A DNA stretch of 64,000 nt from Leptospira jelokensis (GTDB lineage: Bacteria > Spirochaetota > Leptospiria > Leptospirales > Leptospiraceae), in NCBI RefSeq assembly GCF_004769635.1, contig NZ_RQGH01000028.1:207252-271251 (forward strand), written 5' to 3'. Shown piece after piece: positions 41,997 to 50,594 of this stretch. The notes beneath the pieces were generated by a model. That model was not told the DNA's origin and did no database searches. It saw only the letters and a program-made list of their open reading frames with translations. Position 1 is the first letter of the stretch. Each line of letters opens with the position of its first letter. Position numbers and translations under genes: made by a program.

Positions 41997-43040
41997 ATGA
42001 ACGAATTTGACAAAGAAAAACAGATCCAGTCATTAGAATCCCTTTTGCAAAAACCATCAAAGGTGGCAGAATCAAAAGAATTTCCAAAATGGGAAGACAT
42101 TGCCACTCGGTCCATCCGTTACGAATACCAAGTCCCAACCCAAAACAATGTTGTTTCTTTTTTTCGAAAACCCATTGGTCTCACCGTGGTAGGTGGTGCA
42201 AGTTTTGCACTCGCAGCCAGTTTGTTTTTTGTATTTTTCATTCGCTCAGTTCCTGATGAAACCACGGGAGGAATGGCCAGTGCGGCGGCTCCTATGGAAG
42301 AACAAAGGCTCCATTTTAGTCCTTTGGATGTTTCGGTTTCACAAGTCAAAGGAAATGTGTTTGTTGTGCCTTCAGGAAGCGAAACACGTGTCCCATTAGC
42401 TGAAACGTACAAACTGACCTCTGGCGATTTGGTTCAAACGGAATCAGGGTCACAAGTGGACCTCCATTTTGAAACAGGATCATGGGTACGAGTCACTCCA
42501 CAATCGCAAGTGGCGGTGGATCTCATCCAAAAAACAAATGATGGGACTTTGAACCAAAGGTTTTCTGTCAAACAAGGGAAACTTTTTGCCTCGGTAACTA
42601 AATTATCCAAAGATAGTGATTTTGTTGTGCAAGCAGGTGAACACCTTACGGAAGTTCGTGGGACTGTGTTTAGCGTTGCTTACGATGGGAAATCTGAAAC
42701 TGTTGCGGTCCGGGAAGGTAGCGTTGCCTTAGGAGATTTGGTTCTGAATGCCAAGCAACAAGCAGTTGTTAAACAAGGGGAACAGGTCCCAAGTTCAGCA
42801 TCTGCCGTCACCCCAAAAGAAGAAAAAGAACTCAAAGCGTTTTACACGCAAACCTTACTCGCCAAAGAATCTATGTTGTACAAGGAACATGCAAGACTAG
42901 AACTTGTACGATTGGATAACGGAACCGAATACCGGGGTGTGATTTTAGGGCAATCGGAAACACATTTGCACTTCAAAGGATTGGATGGTGATATGGAAAT
43001 TCCCATCCAAAACATCCTCGAAACAGAAAAAATCCGTTAA
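41997..43040 (+). CDS. FecR-domain membrane protein, probable anti-sigma or sigma regulator
   Basis: The product has 347 residues. A cytoplasmic N-terminus of about 60 residues has EFPKWEDIATRSIRYEYQ. One membrane helix follows (GLTVVGGASFALAASLFFVFF), then a periplasmic FecR-type domain with SGDLVQTESGSQVDLHF, RFSVKQGKLFASV, GEHLTEVRGTVFSV and VREGSVAL. The C-terminal part is beta-rich. Coupled to the ECF sigma gene by a 7-bp gap, it very likely binds and controls that sigma factor. Unlike iron-uptake FecIR systems, no TonB-dependent receptor is adjacent. Confidence 0.82.
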   Translation: MNEFDKEKQIQSLESLLQKPSKVAESKEFPKWEDIATRSIRYEYQVPTQNNVVSFFRKPIGLTVVGGASFALAASLFFVFFIRSVPDETTGGMASAAAPMEEQRLHFSPLDVSVSQVKGNVFVVPSGSETRVPLAETYKLTSGDLVQTESGSQVDLHFETGSWVRVTPQSQVAVDLIQKTNDGTLNQRFSVKQGKLFASVTKLSKDSDFVVQAGEHLTEVRGTVFSVAYDGKSETVAVREGSVALGDLVLNAKQQAVVKQGEQVPSSASAVTPKEEKELKAFYTQTLLAKESMLYKEHARLELVRLDNGTEYRGVILGQSETHLHFKGLDGDMEIPIQNILETEKIR

Positions 43041-43119
43041 ATCTCAGAAGTTTTTTGACAAGATTTCCTTTTTCTGAAATTCTTTTTTCGGAAGCACAAA
43101 CGCCACTGCTAAGGAAACT

Positions 43120-43659
43120 ATGCCAGAGAATCCCAAAAAAACATTTCGATTCCGTTATCTCATCGATAAAGAATTCCAATTAAAATTTTTAGCCCATTAT
43201 TCTCTATTGTTTATCTCAGGGGTACTGGTAACCTTGATTTTCTTATACTGGTTAAACCAATCCAAGTATGATGGCGGGGCTGTGTTTCGCCTCAGACAAG
43301 ATGCCCAAACTGTGTATTGGAAAGTGGAAAATGATGACCCTGCACCTGGGGAGCCAAAAGAAAAATTTGTCCCGAGGGAGATCTACCTTCCTAACTACGA
43401 CCACCAATTGAATCTCTACACAATACAATTTGATGCGGTCGTTACACTTTCTGTATTGTATTTGCTACTCATCACTGTATTTTCCATTTTCAAATCCCAT
43501 AAGATGGCGGGACCTGTTTTTAGCATCAAACGATCCCTCCAAAGGATGGCATCGGGAGAACCCATTGAAACCATTCGCATTCGTAAAGGAGATGAGTTCC
43601 AAGAGCTTGTGGAAGTTTTGAATGAAGTGATCCAAAAGCGGATGAAAGAAGGGAAATAG
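43120..43659 (+). CDS. HAMP-like two-helix membrane protein
   Basis: The product has 179 residues. TM1 (about 27-45) and TM2 (about 104-124) flank a periplasmic segment of roughly 55 residues. After TM2 comes a HAMP-like stretch (MAGPVFSIKRSLQRMASGE, then IRKGDEFQELVEVLNEV). No output domain follows, so it may pair with another signalling protein. It lies 79 bp after the FecR gene on the same strand and may be part of that unit, though its own promoter is possible. The family is common in Leptospira as far as I recall, but I have no function. Confidence 0.7.
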   Translation: MPENPKKTFRFRYLIDKEFQLKFLAHYSLLFISGVLVTLIFLYWLNQSKYDGGAVFRLRQDAQTVYWKVENDDPAPGEPKEKFVPREIYLPNYDHQLNLYTIQFDAVVTLSVLYLLLITVFSIFKSHKMAGPVFSIKRSLQRMASGEPIETIRIRKGDEFQELVEVLNEVIQKRMKEGK

Positions 43660-43701
43660 GGAAAGAGAAAATAGTGATACTATGTCACATGTAAGATGGA
43701 A

Positions 43702-43750
43702 GGGCGGCCCCCGCCCTGAATTGGGTGGTGGAGGCGGGCTTGTGGGCTTT
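43702..43750. repeat. GC-rich palindromic element
   Basis: GGGCGG (43702-43707) pairs with CCGCCC (43711-43716) over a CCC loop. It is followed by GGGTGGTGGAGGCGGGCTTGTGG. The GC content is far above the surroundings, and GCTTGTGG is shared with the flank of the hairpin at 36218-36235. It is probably a member of a dispersed repeat family. Confidence 0.5.
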
Positions 43751-43998
43751 CTTCGCGGACTTTCTCACCTAACATAAATTTGCAATTCCTGCAACCCTAT
43801 CTTCGATACCCTCATTTTTTTTTAAAAATAAGTTCGCATTTCCATAGAGAAAGGATCCATCCACTTCGAATGCTTTTCCTTTTGAAGCATTATTTTGATT
43901 TCAGATGCTATCTATTATGTAGCAATATGTAACTTCCCATAATGAATCTTATGTCGCATTGGGGATGGGACTTTTTGTATAGAAAGGCACATCGGTAA

Positions 43999-44042
43999 CA
44001 CATTAGATCACTCACATGGGTTACACATAATTATCTAATGTG
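43999..44042. repeat. 10-bp inverted repeat CACATTAGAT / ATCTAATGTG
   Basis: Perfect arms at 43999-44008 and 44033-44042 are separated by 24 bp. The nearest gene starts over 200 bp away, and no T-run follows. It could be a protein-binding site or a remnant of a mobile element. Confidence 0.35.
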
Positions 44043-44261
44043 CATTGTGTGGCCACCTCGAAACGGAATTGTGGATCCAACATGATTTTTGGAACGACCG
44101 CACCCGCTTACCGCTCCCAATCTTTTTCCAAGCGAATCAATCATTTGGAACTTTCGGTTTTGGAAAAGATTCCCACTTCAATCGCTACTTCGAGAGACTA
44201 AAAGCATCAATGGCGCATGGATTCAGCGCAAGCGCTCAAACTCAAAATTTGAAGGACTTAC

Positions 44262-44537
44262 TCACTTTGTCCCGCAGGTCTTTTTCTTAATGTCTTCGCA
44301 TAAATAAGAACCCACGAGTCTTTCTGCATCACACTTAAATTTTGCAGCCGCCTTTGTTTCCGTACTGCCGGAAATTGAGGCAGCCGTTTCCGCACAATAC
44401 GTATAAGACTGGTATACGACAAGAGAACATGCCAAGTAATCCAAGTCAGCGCGTTCACATTTTTCATATGAAGGGTCAGTTTTCGTACAATGAATCACGG
44501 TGAATGATAAAATGAGGAAAAAACAATAGCGAATCAT
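44262..44537 (-). CDS. Small cysteine-rich lipoprotein
   Basis: The product has 91 residues. The signal peptide MIRYCFFLILSFTVIHC ends with a probable lipidated Cys17. The mature part has six further cysteines over 70 residues, suggesting disulphides in the periplasm or at the outer membrane. No family is recognised. It is isolated, with about 100 bp to the next gene on the same strand. Length, signal and cysteine pattern make it a credible gene despite its size. Confidence 0.62.
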   Translation of the reverse strand: MIRYCFFLILSFTVIHCTKTDPSYEKCERADLDYLACSLVVYQSYTYCAETAASISGSTETKAAAKFKCDAERLVGSYLCEDIKKKTCGTK

Positions 44538-44642
44538 ATCAGCTAGATTTTAGACAATCTATGGATCGTAAACATCTGTTTTTTTGATGCTAAAGTATGA
44601 ATGATCCAAGCAAACTTATTTTCTTTGGAATTTCCAGTGGCT

Positions 44643-45017
44643 TTACGGATTGGATTTGTATTTTTGCATGATTTGGTTTCGTTCGATGTACCGAATTTTG
44701 CCAAATTGTTTGGCTTTTGCTTCTAAAATTGGAAGGCCTGGGTCTTTTTCCAAAACGACTTTAAAACTCCGATCACGAATGATCAAAGGCTCTAGCGATA
44801 TGATTCCAAATTCATCGAAGAGAGATCGAAGTTCCTCTAAAGGGACGTCTTCGTTTGTTGCGAAAAGATACTCTCCTGATTTATACATCTGTCGTTTTTC
44901 CGAAATTGTAGGAAGTGTTGGATTCGTTTTTTCCTTACTAAACAAAATACAGCTGGTCATGGCGATTGCCATAACCAAGCTGATTACAATTGTCTTATTG
45001 TAATTGAAGTGTAACAC
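44643..45017 (-). CDS. Small lipoprotein resembling a subtilase propeptide/inhibitor
   Basis: The product has 124 residues from GTG 45017, whose start lies inside the end of the protease gene (23-bp overlap). The lipobox is IAMTSC. The mature part (FDEFGIISLEPLIIRD, then GKIRYIERNQIMQKY) has the spacing of a subtilase I9-type propeptide, where a strand ends in V-x-x-V/I-E-x-x. The protease's own propeptide ends in VETVEPRYLYYKQ. A stand-alone propeptide next to its protease usually acts as an inhibitor or folding helper. The similarity is by eye and weak. Confidence 0.5.
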   Translation of the reverse strand: MLHFNYNKTIVISLVMAIAMTSCILFSKEKTNPTLPTISEKRQMYKSGEYLFATNEDVPLEELRSLFDEFGIISLEPLIIRDRSFKVVLEKDPGLPILEAKAKQFGKIRYIERNQIMQKYKSNP

Positions 45018-47049
45018 CAGTGACTTGCTTCAAATGTTTAAGGGAGTTATTGGCATTGATGGCTGTCCCATATTGAGTTGTGCCACTCAAAGCTGTTTCG
45101 GCAACACCACCTGCGATCAGTTTTGTGATCACGTCCTGATAGGTGAAACTCGGGTTATAAGAACGGATCAAAGCGGCAACACCAGCTACGTTAGGAGTTG
45201 CCATAGACGTTCCATTTAAATTGGTGTAAGCAGTTGTCGACGGAGCCCAAGTATACATAGAAATCTCTGTTACTAACGCTCCACCGTTGTTCACTGAACC
45301 ATCTGAAGTAAATCTATACCCAACACTACAATTCGATTGCCCAATGCAAGCAGTTAAGATCGGTGACTCCGTACTAATAAAAGAATATTCCGCAGAATTT
45401 TTCCTACAAAATTTCGTCATGTAGGTACTTCGCAAACCATCTACAAGGGAAATCGCAGTTCCACTAGAAAATGGGTTACCTGATGTAGCAGAATGATACA
45501 TCTCTGTATAATCATAACAATTCGCTGAATCATAACCTTCTCCATCGGAAATAAGTATTTGGTTAAGCTTGACATTTGTAGCATTACTATTAATCGAAAA
45601 ATTTTTATAAACAGATCTGCTTGAATACGCGGGCATTGCGGTCGGGTTATTATACGGAAAAGTATAATTCCACCCAATCACAGAACAATCATTAGGCAAA
45701 AATAGTCCAGACAATGTTAAAGGAGTCCCATTTGCAGAAAATGAACAGGAGTGGTAACTCCACGGATTCCCACTTTCACTTAACCCACTAATCCAGTCAT
45801 TTTCATAAGAAGTTTGAGTTTCCGCGACAGTAGACTCATCCCCATAACCACTATAGATATTGGTACCAGGTGCACCAAAGTCAACAGTTCGACTGGTAGA
45901 TGTAGCATTGGAATCATAATTGGAAAAATTTGCGAGTGCATGCTTTTGGTCTAAAGCTGCGATACAAATTAAGTTAGCGTTAGTGTTCTCGCAAGGATAA
46001 GAATTCTGGCTAGTACCAGTCCCGTTTAAATTCGCGCCATCATTTCCTGCCGCGACCACAACAAGGACATCATTGGTCCTTGCAAATTCGATCGCATTAA
46101 ATATGGCAGTACTAAAACTGGATCCGCCCAAACTCATATTGATAATTTTAGCCCCATTGCGAACGGCAAAATAAATTCCATTGGCAACGGAATCGTTTGT
46201 TCCACCACCCAATCCAAGCACTCGGACTGCCATGATTTTTGCAGATTGGCAAACTCCCGTTATACCAACTCCGTTATTGCCAACAGCGCCAATCGTCATT
46301 GCGACGTGTGTCCCATGCCCTTCTTCATCTCTTGGATTATTATCATTGTTGACAAAGTCGTATCCATGATTGGGACAACCACCACCGATTGCTGTTCCGT
46401 TTTGGTTTACGCAACCTGCAGACCCATCCCACATATTGCCCACGAGGTCCTCATGGTTGTATGTTACACCAGTATCAAGGACAGCAACAATGGCATTTGC
46501 TCCTGTACAACTCGTTGTAACGTCCCAGCCACCAAGAACATTCATGTCCTTCCCTGATGTACCAGGATTACTTGAGTTAGCTGTATAACTTGGAGAAGCA
46601 AGTGTTTGCCCAGTATTGCTAAGTCCCCATAATCTGGAAAATTGAGGATCGTTAGGTGCAGATGCCTGTTTATAATACAAATAACGAGGTTCAACCGTTT
46701 CAACATTCGGATCTTGTTTGATACGCCGCATTCCTTCTTCCATCGTTTCGGATTCCAGAAGTTTCGCAGTTGTAAAATGACCTTTTAAATTTAATCCGCC
46801 AGTAATCGTTGCTAATTTTGAAGTTTGGCGAAGTAACTCTGAGTCCGGAACATTTTTTTTGAATGTAATGACTACTTCACCCGGAAGGTATGGCAACTTT
46901 TTCGAGGATTTTGATTTTGCCCTAAGAGCTTCAATATCCAACTTCGATTCACCGAATTTCCATATAGGTTCTGAGACCAAAAGATGAGAAGAAACTAAAA
47001 TAGTAATAACAGTGAAAGCTTTTAAAATAAATTTTTGATTTAATTTCAT
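44995..47049 (-). CDS. Secreted subtilisin-like serine protease (S8)
   Basis: The product has 684 residues. A signal peptide (AFTVITILVSSHLLVSEP) is followed by an I9-like propeptide (about 50-125, PGEVVITFKK to VETVEPRYLY) and the catalytic domain: Asp in VAVLDTGVTYNHEDL, His in EGHGTHVA and Ser in NGTSMATPNVAGVAAL. An insertion of about 150 residues lies between the middle of the domain and the Ser motif, with several cysteines (HSCSFSANG, CIGQSNCSVGY). It is therefore an active exported protease; its target is unknown. AGAGGAAAA precedes the ATG. It lies 20 bp after the choice-of-anchor lipoprotein gene. Confidence 0.88.
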   Translation of the reverse strand: MKLNQKFILKAFTVITILVSSHLLVSEPIWKFGESKLDIEALRAKSKSSKKLPYLPGEVVITFKKNVPDSELLRQTSKLATITGGLNLKGHFTTAKLLESETMEEGMRRIKQDPNVETVEPRYLYYKQASAPNDPQFSRLWGLSNTGQTLASPSYTANSSNPGTSGKDMNVLGGWDVTTSCTGANAIVAVLDTGVTYNHEDLVGNMWDGSAGCVNQNGTAIGGGCPNHGYDFVNNDNNPRDEEGHGTHVAMTIGAVGNNGVGITGVCQSAKIMAVRVLGLGGGTNDSVANGIYFAVRNGAKIINMSLGGSSFSTAIFNAIEFARTNDVLVVVAAGNDGANLNGTGTSQNSYPCENTNANLICIAALDQKHALANFSNYDSNATSTSRTVDFGAPGTNIYSGYGDESTVAETQTSYENDWISGLSESGNPWSYHSCSFSANGTPLTLSGLFLPNDCSVIGWNYTFPYNNPTAMPAYSSRSVYKNFSINSNATNVKLNQILISDGEGYDSANCYDYTEMYHSATSGNPFSSGTAISLVDGLRSTYMTKFCRKNSAEYSFISTESPILTACIGQSNCSVGYRFTSDGSVNNGGALVTEISMYTWAPSTTAYTNLNGTSMATPNVAGVAALIRSYNPSFTYQDVITKLIAGGVAETALSGTTQYGTAINANNSLKHLKQVTGVTLQLQ

Positions 47050-47069
47050 ATAGGTTTTTCCTCTTCCTT

Positions 47070-48572
47070 TTATGTACTAGGTACTGTGACAGATACTTGG
47101 CTTGAGGGAGTACCACCAGTTGTATTGTATTTACCGTATGAATAAACTTTAAAGTACCAAGTTCCAAAAGTCGTAACAGTAATCACTTTCGAATTTGAAG
47201 TCGTACCACCTGCATTCGCTTGGTTTTCGCAGATGACAGTTGGTGGATTATGGCTAGGCGTGAATCCATTTGTTTGGCTATAACAGATCCGATACCCTCC
47301 ATCCGTATCATTGGGTGCCTTTTCATTCGTAGCATTCCATGTCACAAGAACATCTGTGCCAGTTTTTCCAGTCCCAGTTACAGCTAAGTCCGCGCTCGAA
47401 GCCGATCCATTATTTCCATTGCTTGTTGCAATTCGCACCACTGCATTTTTAGCTCCCGATGTTGATGGTGTAAATTGAATCGTAAATGTACCGGAAGCAC
47501 CAGCCGCTAGTGTCGCTCCTGTACTAAATGCACTTGTAGTAAATTGAGAAGTATCACCAGATTCTTTTGTAATCGTAATGCCAGTCATTGTCGCTGTTCC
47601 AGTATTGCTGATTGTCACGGTTTTTGCTGTGGAAGTTAATGTCGGCCATACGATTCCAAATGTTGGAATGGTTCCTCCACTCGTGTAATTCGTGGAATTA
47701 TGTGAAATCGCTATTGTTGGAACGGGTTTAGGAGTTCCCGTTGCAGATGCCGTAAATAAGAAACTCAGGGCGCCATCATAGTTAACGGCAATACTAGAGT
47801 TTTGGGATCCCGTTGCTAACGGGGAAAATTGAATTGTGAATGTGGCAGTTGCATCTGGTGCGAGTGTCGCCGGAAATCCAGCCAAATTCACCACAAACCT
47901 TGCATTGCTTGATGTCACAGCTGGTGAATCCAAATTCGCAGTTAAACTTCCTGTGTTTTTAACGGTGAAAACAATTGCACTACCAACGGAATCCACTTCC
48001 ACAGAACCCATACTATAACTTCCATTTGCTGATATTTGTGTTGAACCCACTGATACTGCTAAACGGGGAGTCGCAGCTTCCGCTGTTCCCGTTAAATTCA
48101 TTTGAAATGAAGACACGGCAGGATCACTCGATTGGATTTTCAAAATAGCAGATTTAGACCCAATGGTTGTCGGTTTAAAATTAATCGTAAATGTAACTGA
48201 TTGACCTGCGGCAAGAGTAGAACTGCTTGGTTGTGTGATCGTAAACTCAGACGCGTTCGTTCCCGATTTTTCAATGATATTTGGAGATCCTGGTAAGGTA
48301 ATGGAGGCAGTTCCAGCATTCTTAATTGTGACCGTTCCTGTTTTTCCATCCGTAGTATTCACTGGTTCCGATCCAATGTCAATCGTTGCCCCACTTTCTC
48401 TCACTACACCAGAATACCATACTTCTAGTTTCGGTGCAGCGACATCCCCTCCTCCACCTCCACCAAAACCTAACAGAGCCAAGGCAGATCCACCGCCCCC
48501 TCCTCCGCCGCCAGGACAAGAAATCAATGTGAATAAGGAAATTAAGGGAATGAAAAGATTCTTTTTTTGCAT
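47070..48572 (-). CDS. Choice-of-anchor D (ASPM/HYDIN-like) repeat lipoprotein
   Basis: From ATG 48572 the product has 500 residues. The lipobox is SLFTLISC, followed by two runs of glycines. Three ASPM/HYDIN-like beta-sandwich repeats (about 100 residues each) follow, with markers such as TVTIKNAGTASITL, FTVKNTGSLTANLDS and TVTISNTGTATMTGI and the phrase FTIxFxP near each end. A fibronectin-like C-terminal domain (WNATNEKAPND) closes it. It is surface or periplasmic and probably adhesive or structural. It is the first gene of the subtilase operon. The frame extends 20 codons upstream without a signal-like sequence, so the internal ATG is chosen. Confidence 0.78.
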   Translation of the reverse strand: MQKKNLFIPLISLFTLISCPGGGGGGGGSALALLGFGGGGGGDVAAPKLEVWYSGVVRESGATIDIGSEPVNTTDGKTGTVTIKNAGTASITLPGSPNIIEKSGTNASEFTITQPSSSTLAAGQSVTFTINFKPTTIGSKSAILKIQSSDPAVSSFQMNLTGTAEAATPRLAVSVGSTQISANGSYSMGSVEVDSVGSAIVFTVKNTGSLTANLDSPAVTSSNARFVVNLAGFPATLAPDATATFTIQFSPLATGSQNSSIAVNYDGALSFLFTASATGTPKPVPTIAISHNSTNYTSGGTIPTFGIVWPTLTSTAKTVTISNTGTATMTGITITKESGDTSQFTTSAFSTGATLAAGASGTFTIQFTPSTSGAKNAVVRIATSNGNNGSASSADLAVTGTGKTGTDVLVTWNATNEKAPNDTDGGYRICYSQTNGFTPSHNPPTVICENQANAGGTTSNSKVITVTTFGTWYFKVYSYGKYNTTGGTPSSQVSVTVPST

Positions 48573-48857
48573 GTATTTGGGACCAAAACTACTAATTTCG
48601 ACCACTATGATTTCCCTAAACGAGTTTCGCAAGGAATCGTTAATCTACGAGAGGAAGTACAAACCGTTAGAAATGGTGCAAAGCCTATTTCAGAACGTTC
48701 TTTCTGGTTTGTACGAATATTTTTTCTTTGTATAAGAGAATCTTTTAAAAATCGAACATACGAATGGAAAAGATTTGTTTTTTGGACCGTTGCAAAACCT
48801 GTTTTGTAAAGGTTATCACTACACCAAACAAGTTAAGGTTTACATTCGTTTTCTCAT

Positions 48858-49613
48858 ATGGTAGTATACGATATGGTATATTATCTCATTCTCACAGCCA
48901 TTCCCTTTGCGATTGTATCCGCATTTTGTATCCATTGGTTCACCATTAGCAACGAAGAAAATCCGGAAACACGATTGCAAATTTCCCGAGGGGTTTACCT
49001 CGGATTTTCCTTTCAGGTTCTTGTATTTGCTTGGTTGTTATTCCAGATGGGTCATGCTAAGTTTGTTTACCCATTATATGCCATAACATTCTCTATGTTA
49101 GGTGATTGGTTCAATTTACAATTCCCTCTAACAAAAAAATATATGAAAGACCCAGTTCTTGGTGGTATTTTTAGTTTTGCGATTGCACAAGTGTTTTTCA
49201 TTTTGGCGCTACACCAGCTCATCACATGGAATGAATTGTATTCTGGAATCCAACCTTATCTGATTACAATTGTGTTACTTGTTTTACCTGCTCTGATTTT
49301 TTATTTCAGAGTTTACAATAAAGAAAGATCCAAATGGGTGATGGCTTCTGCCTTTATCTACGGATTGGTATTGTGTTTTTTTGTATCACTATGCATTAAC
49401 GCCTATTTTTTGTATGGTGGTGTTTGGATCTATTTGGCAATTGGTGCACTATTTTTCTTATTGTCGGATGCGGTGATGGGAGAAACAACCATCAATGGAA
49501 CAAGGCACCCAAAATGGGAATTCCAAGTCCCTTGGGTCACCTACCTCATTGCACAAAATTTACTTCTCATTGGATTTTTCCTTCTCTCTCATACAAGGAT
49601 GATGGCCCACTAA
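48858..49613 (+). CDS. YhhN/TMEM86-like polytopic membrane protein
   Basis: The product has 251 residues with about eight membrane helices. SMLGDWFN, GGIFSFAIAQVFFILAL and LFFLLSDAVMGETTIN recall the YhhN/TMEM86 family, whose animal members are lysoplasmalogenases. Conserved Asp residues in LGDW and LSDA fit that family. Activity in a bacterium is not established. ATG 48858 or ATG 48873 may be the start. It converges on the AraC-Ogt gene with 12 bp between stops. Confidence 0.62.
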   Translation: MVVYDMVYYLILTAIPFAIVSAFCIHWFTISNEENPETRLQISRGVYLGFSFQVLVFAWLLFQMGHAKFVYPLYAITFSMLGDWFNLQFPLTKKYMKDPVLGGIFSFAIAQVFFILALHQLITWNELYSGIQPYLITIVLLVLPALIFYFRVYNKERSKWVMASAFIYGLVLCFFVSLCINAYFLYGGVWIYLAIGALFFLLSDAVMGETTINGTRHPKWEFQVPWVTYLIAQNLLLIGFFLLSHTRMMAH

Positions 49614-49625
49614 AGGCGGAAGAGA

Positions 49626-50477
49626 TCAAACGGTGTTTGTCTTTGCTTTCTCCCAAACGAGTAGGATTTCTTTTCGTTTGGGATCCCAACGGTAACCTCC
49701 GAAGAGTCCAGATGATTGGATCACCCTGTGGCAAGGGATAAGGAAAGCGATTGGATTTTTACCGATCGCTGAACCAACCGCTCTATTTGCGTTAGGTGCT
49801 CCAATGGTTTTTGATACGTCAGCATAGTTTCTGACTTCCCCCATTGGGATTTGTAAGAGGGATTGCCACACCTTCAATTGGAAAGGAGTTCCCAGCGGAG
49901 ACAATCGAATCGGTTTGTTAGGTGGTATAAAATGATAAAGATACTCTTTTACCGTTTCGTGGATGTCCCGATCCCCATTACACTCGTTCCAATCTGCATT
50001 TGGAAATTCATCTTTAAGAGACTCGAGTAAATTCAATTTTCCTTCAGGTGACGAAACAAACTGAAGGGATTGAACCCCTACTTCAGATGATACAATTAAC
50101 ATCTCCCCAAATATCGTTTGGAGCATTTCGTAATATAAGGAAAGCCCTTTCCCACCAGATTTGTACGCACCAGGTGTCATCCCTTCGCATTTGAGGAACA
50201 AATCATGTAACCTTCCCGCACTTGATAAGCCTAAATCAAAACTTGTATTTAGGATTGGACTCTCTTTTAAAATTCGCTTAGCATGTGTTATGGTAACAGA
50301 GGCCAGAAATTGTTTGGGTGAAACACCCACATAAGACAAAAACAATTTTTGGAAGTGGGAGGGACTTAGTCCTGAATGACTTGCTAAAGTTTCCAAATTG
50401 GGTTGGGTTTCGTAGTGACTGACGATGTATTCAATGGAGTTTTGGATGAGTTTGTATTGTTTTTCTTGGGAAACCAC
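49626..50477 (-). CDS. AraC-type HTH fused to O6-alkylguanine-DNA methyltransferase (Ada-like)
   Basis: The product has 283 residues. The N-terminal AraC double helix-turn-helix (LETLASHSGLSPSHFQKLF) is followed by a methyltransferase ribonuclease-like part and the catalytic domain with MGEVRNYADV, NANRAVGSAIGKNP and IPCHRVI, where the Cys accepts the alkyl group. It lacks the Ada zinc domain that senses methyl phosphotriesters. It should repair O6-methylguanine and may regulate genes. The start is GTG. It is divergent from hrpB. Confidence 0.87.
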   Translation of the reverse strand: MVSQEKQYKLIQNSIEYIVSHYETQPNLETLASHSGLSPSHFQKLFLSYVGVSPKQFLASVTITHAKRILKESPILNTSFDLGLSSAGRLHDLFLKCEGMTPGAYKSGGKGLSLYYEMLQTIFGEMLIVSSEVGVQSLQFVSSPEGKLNLLESLKDEFPNADWNECNGDRDIHETVKEYLYHFIPPNKPIRLSPLGTPFQLKVWQSLLQIPMGEVRNYADVSKTIGAPNANRAVGSAIGKNPIAFLIPCHRVIQSSGLFGGYRWDPKRKEILLVWEKAKTNTV

Positions 50478-50594
50478 ATTTGGATTTTAATCCCAAAATG
50501 GTTGGGAGGAAACCCGATTCTTGCGATTTTTAGAAAAAAATACATTTTGTTTGCATTTTTTACTGGGATTCAAAAGTATTTTTTTATCCCTATT

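Larger units (their letters stand above)
43660..44261. other. 602-bp spacer without a convincing gene
   Basis: It contains a GC-rich hairpin element (43702-43750), a poly-T/poly-A stretch near 43815-43835 and a 10-bp inverted repeat (43999/44033). Near 44230 there is a small AGCGC-AA-GCGCT palindrome. The frames at 44045-44307 lack ribosome sites and family similarity, so I do not call them genes. Confidence 0.55.

Noticed and set aside
44220..44250. AGCGC-AA-GCGCT mini-palindrome in the 43.7-44.3 kb spacer
   Set aside because: Too short to be more than chance without evidence of other copies.
44045..44307. Two overlapping plus-strand frames of 72-81 codons in the 43.7-44.3 kb spacer
   Set aside because: No ribosome site, no family resemblance, they overlap each other in different frames and run into the minus-strand lipoprotein gene.
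50403..50594. N-terminal extension of the hrpB frame
   Set aside because: It overlaps the divergent AraC-Ogt gene, has no helicase similarity, and the family length is reached from GTG 50595.
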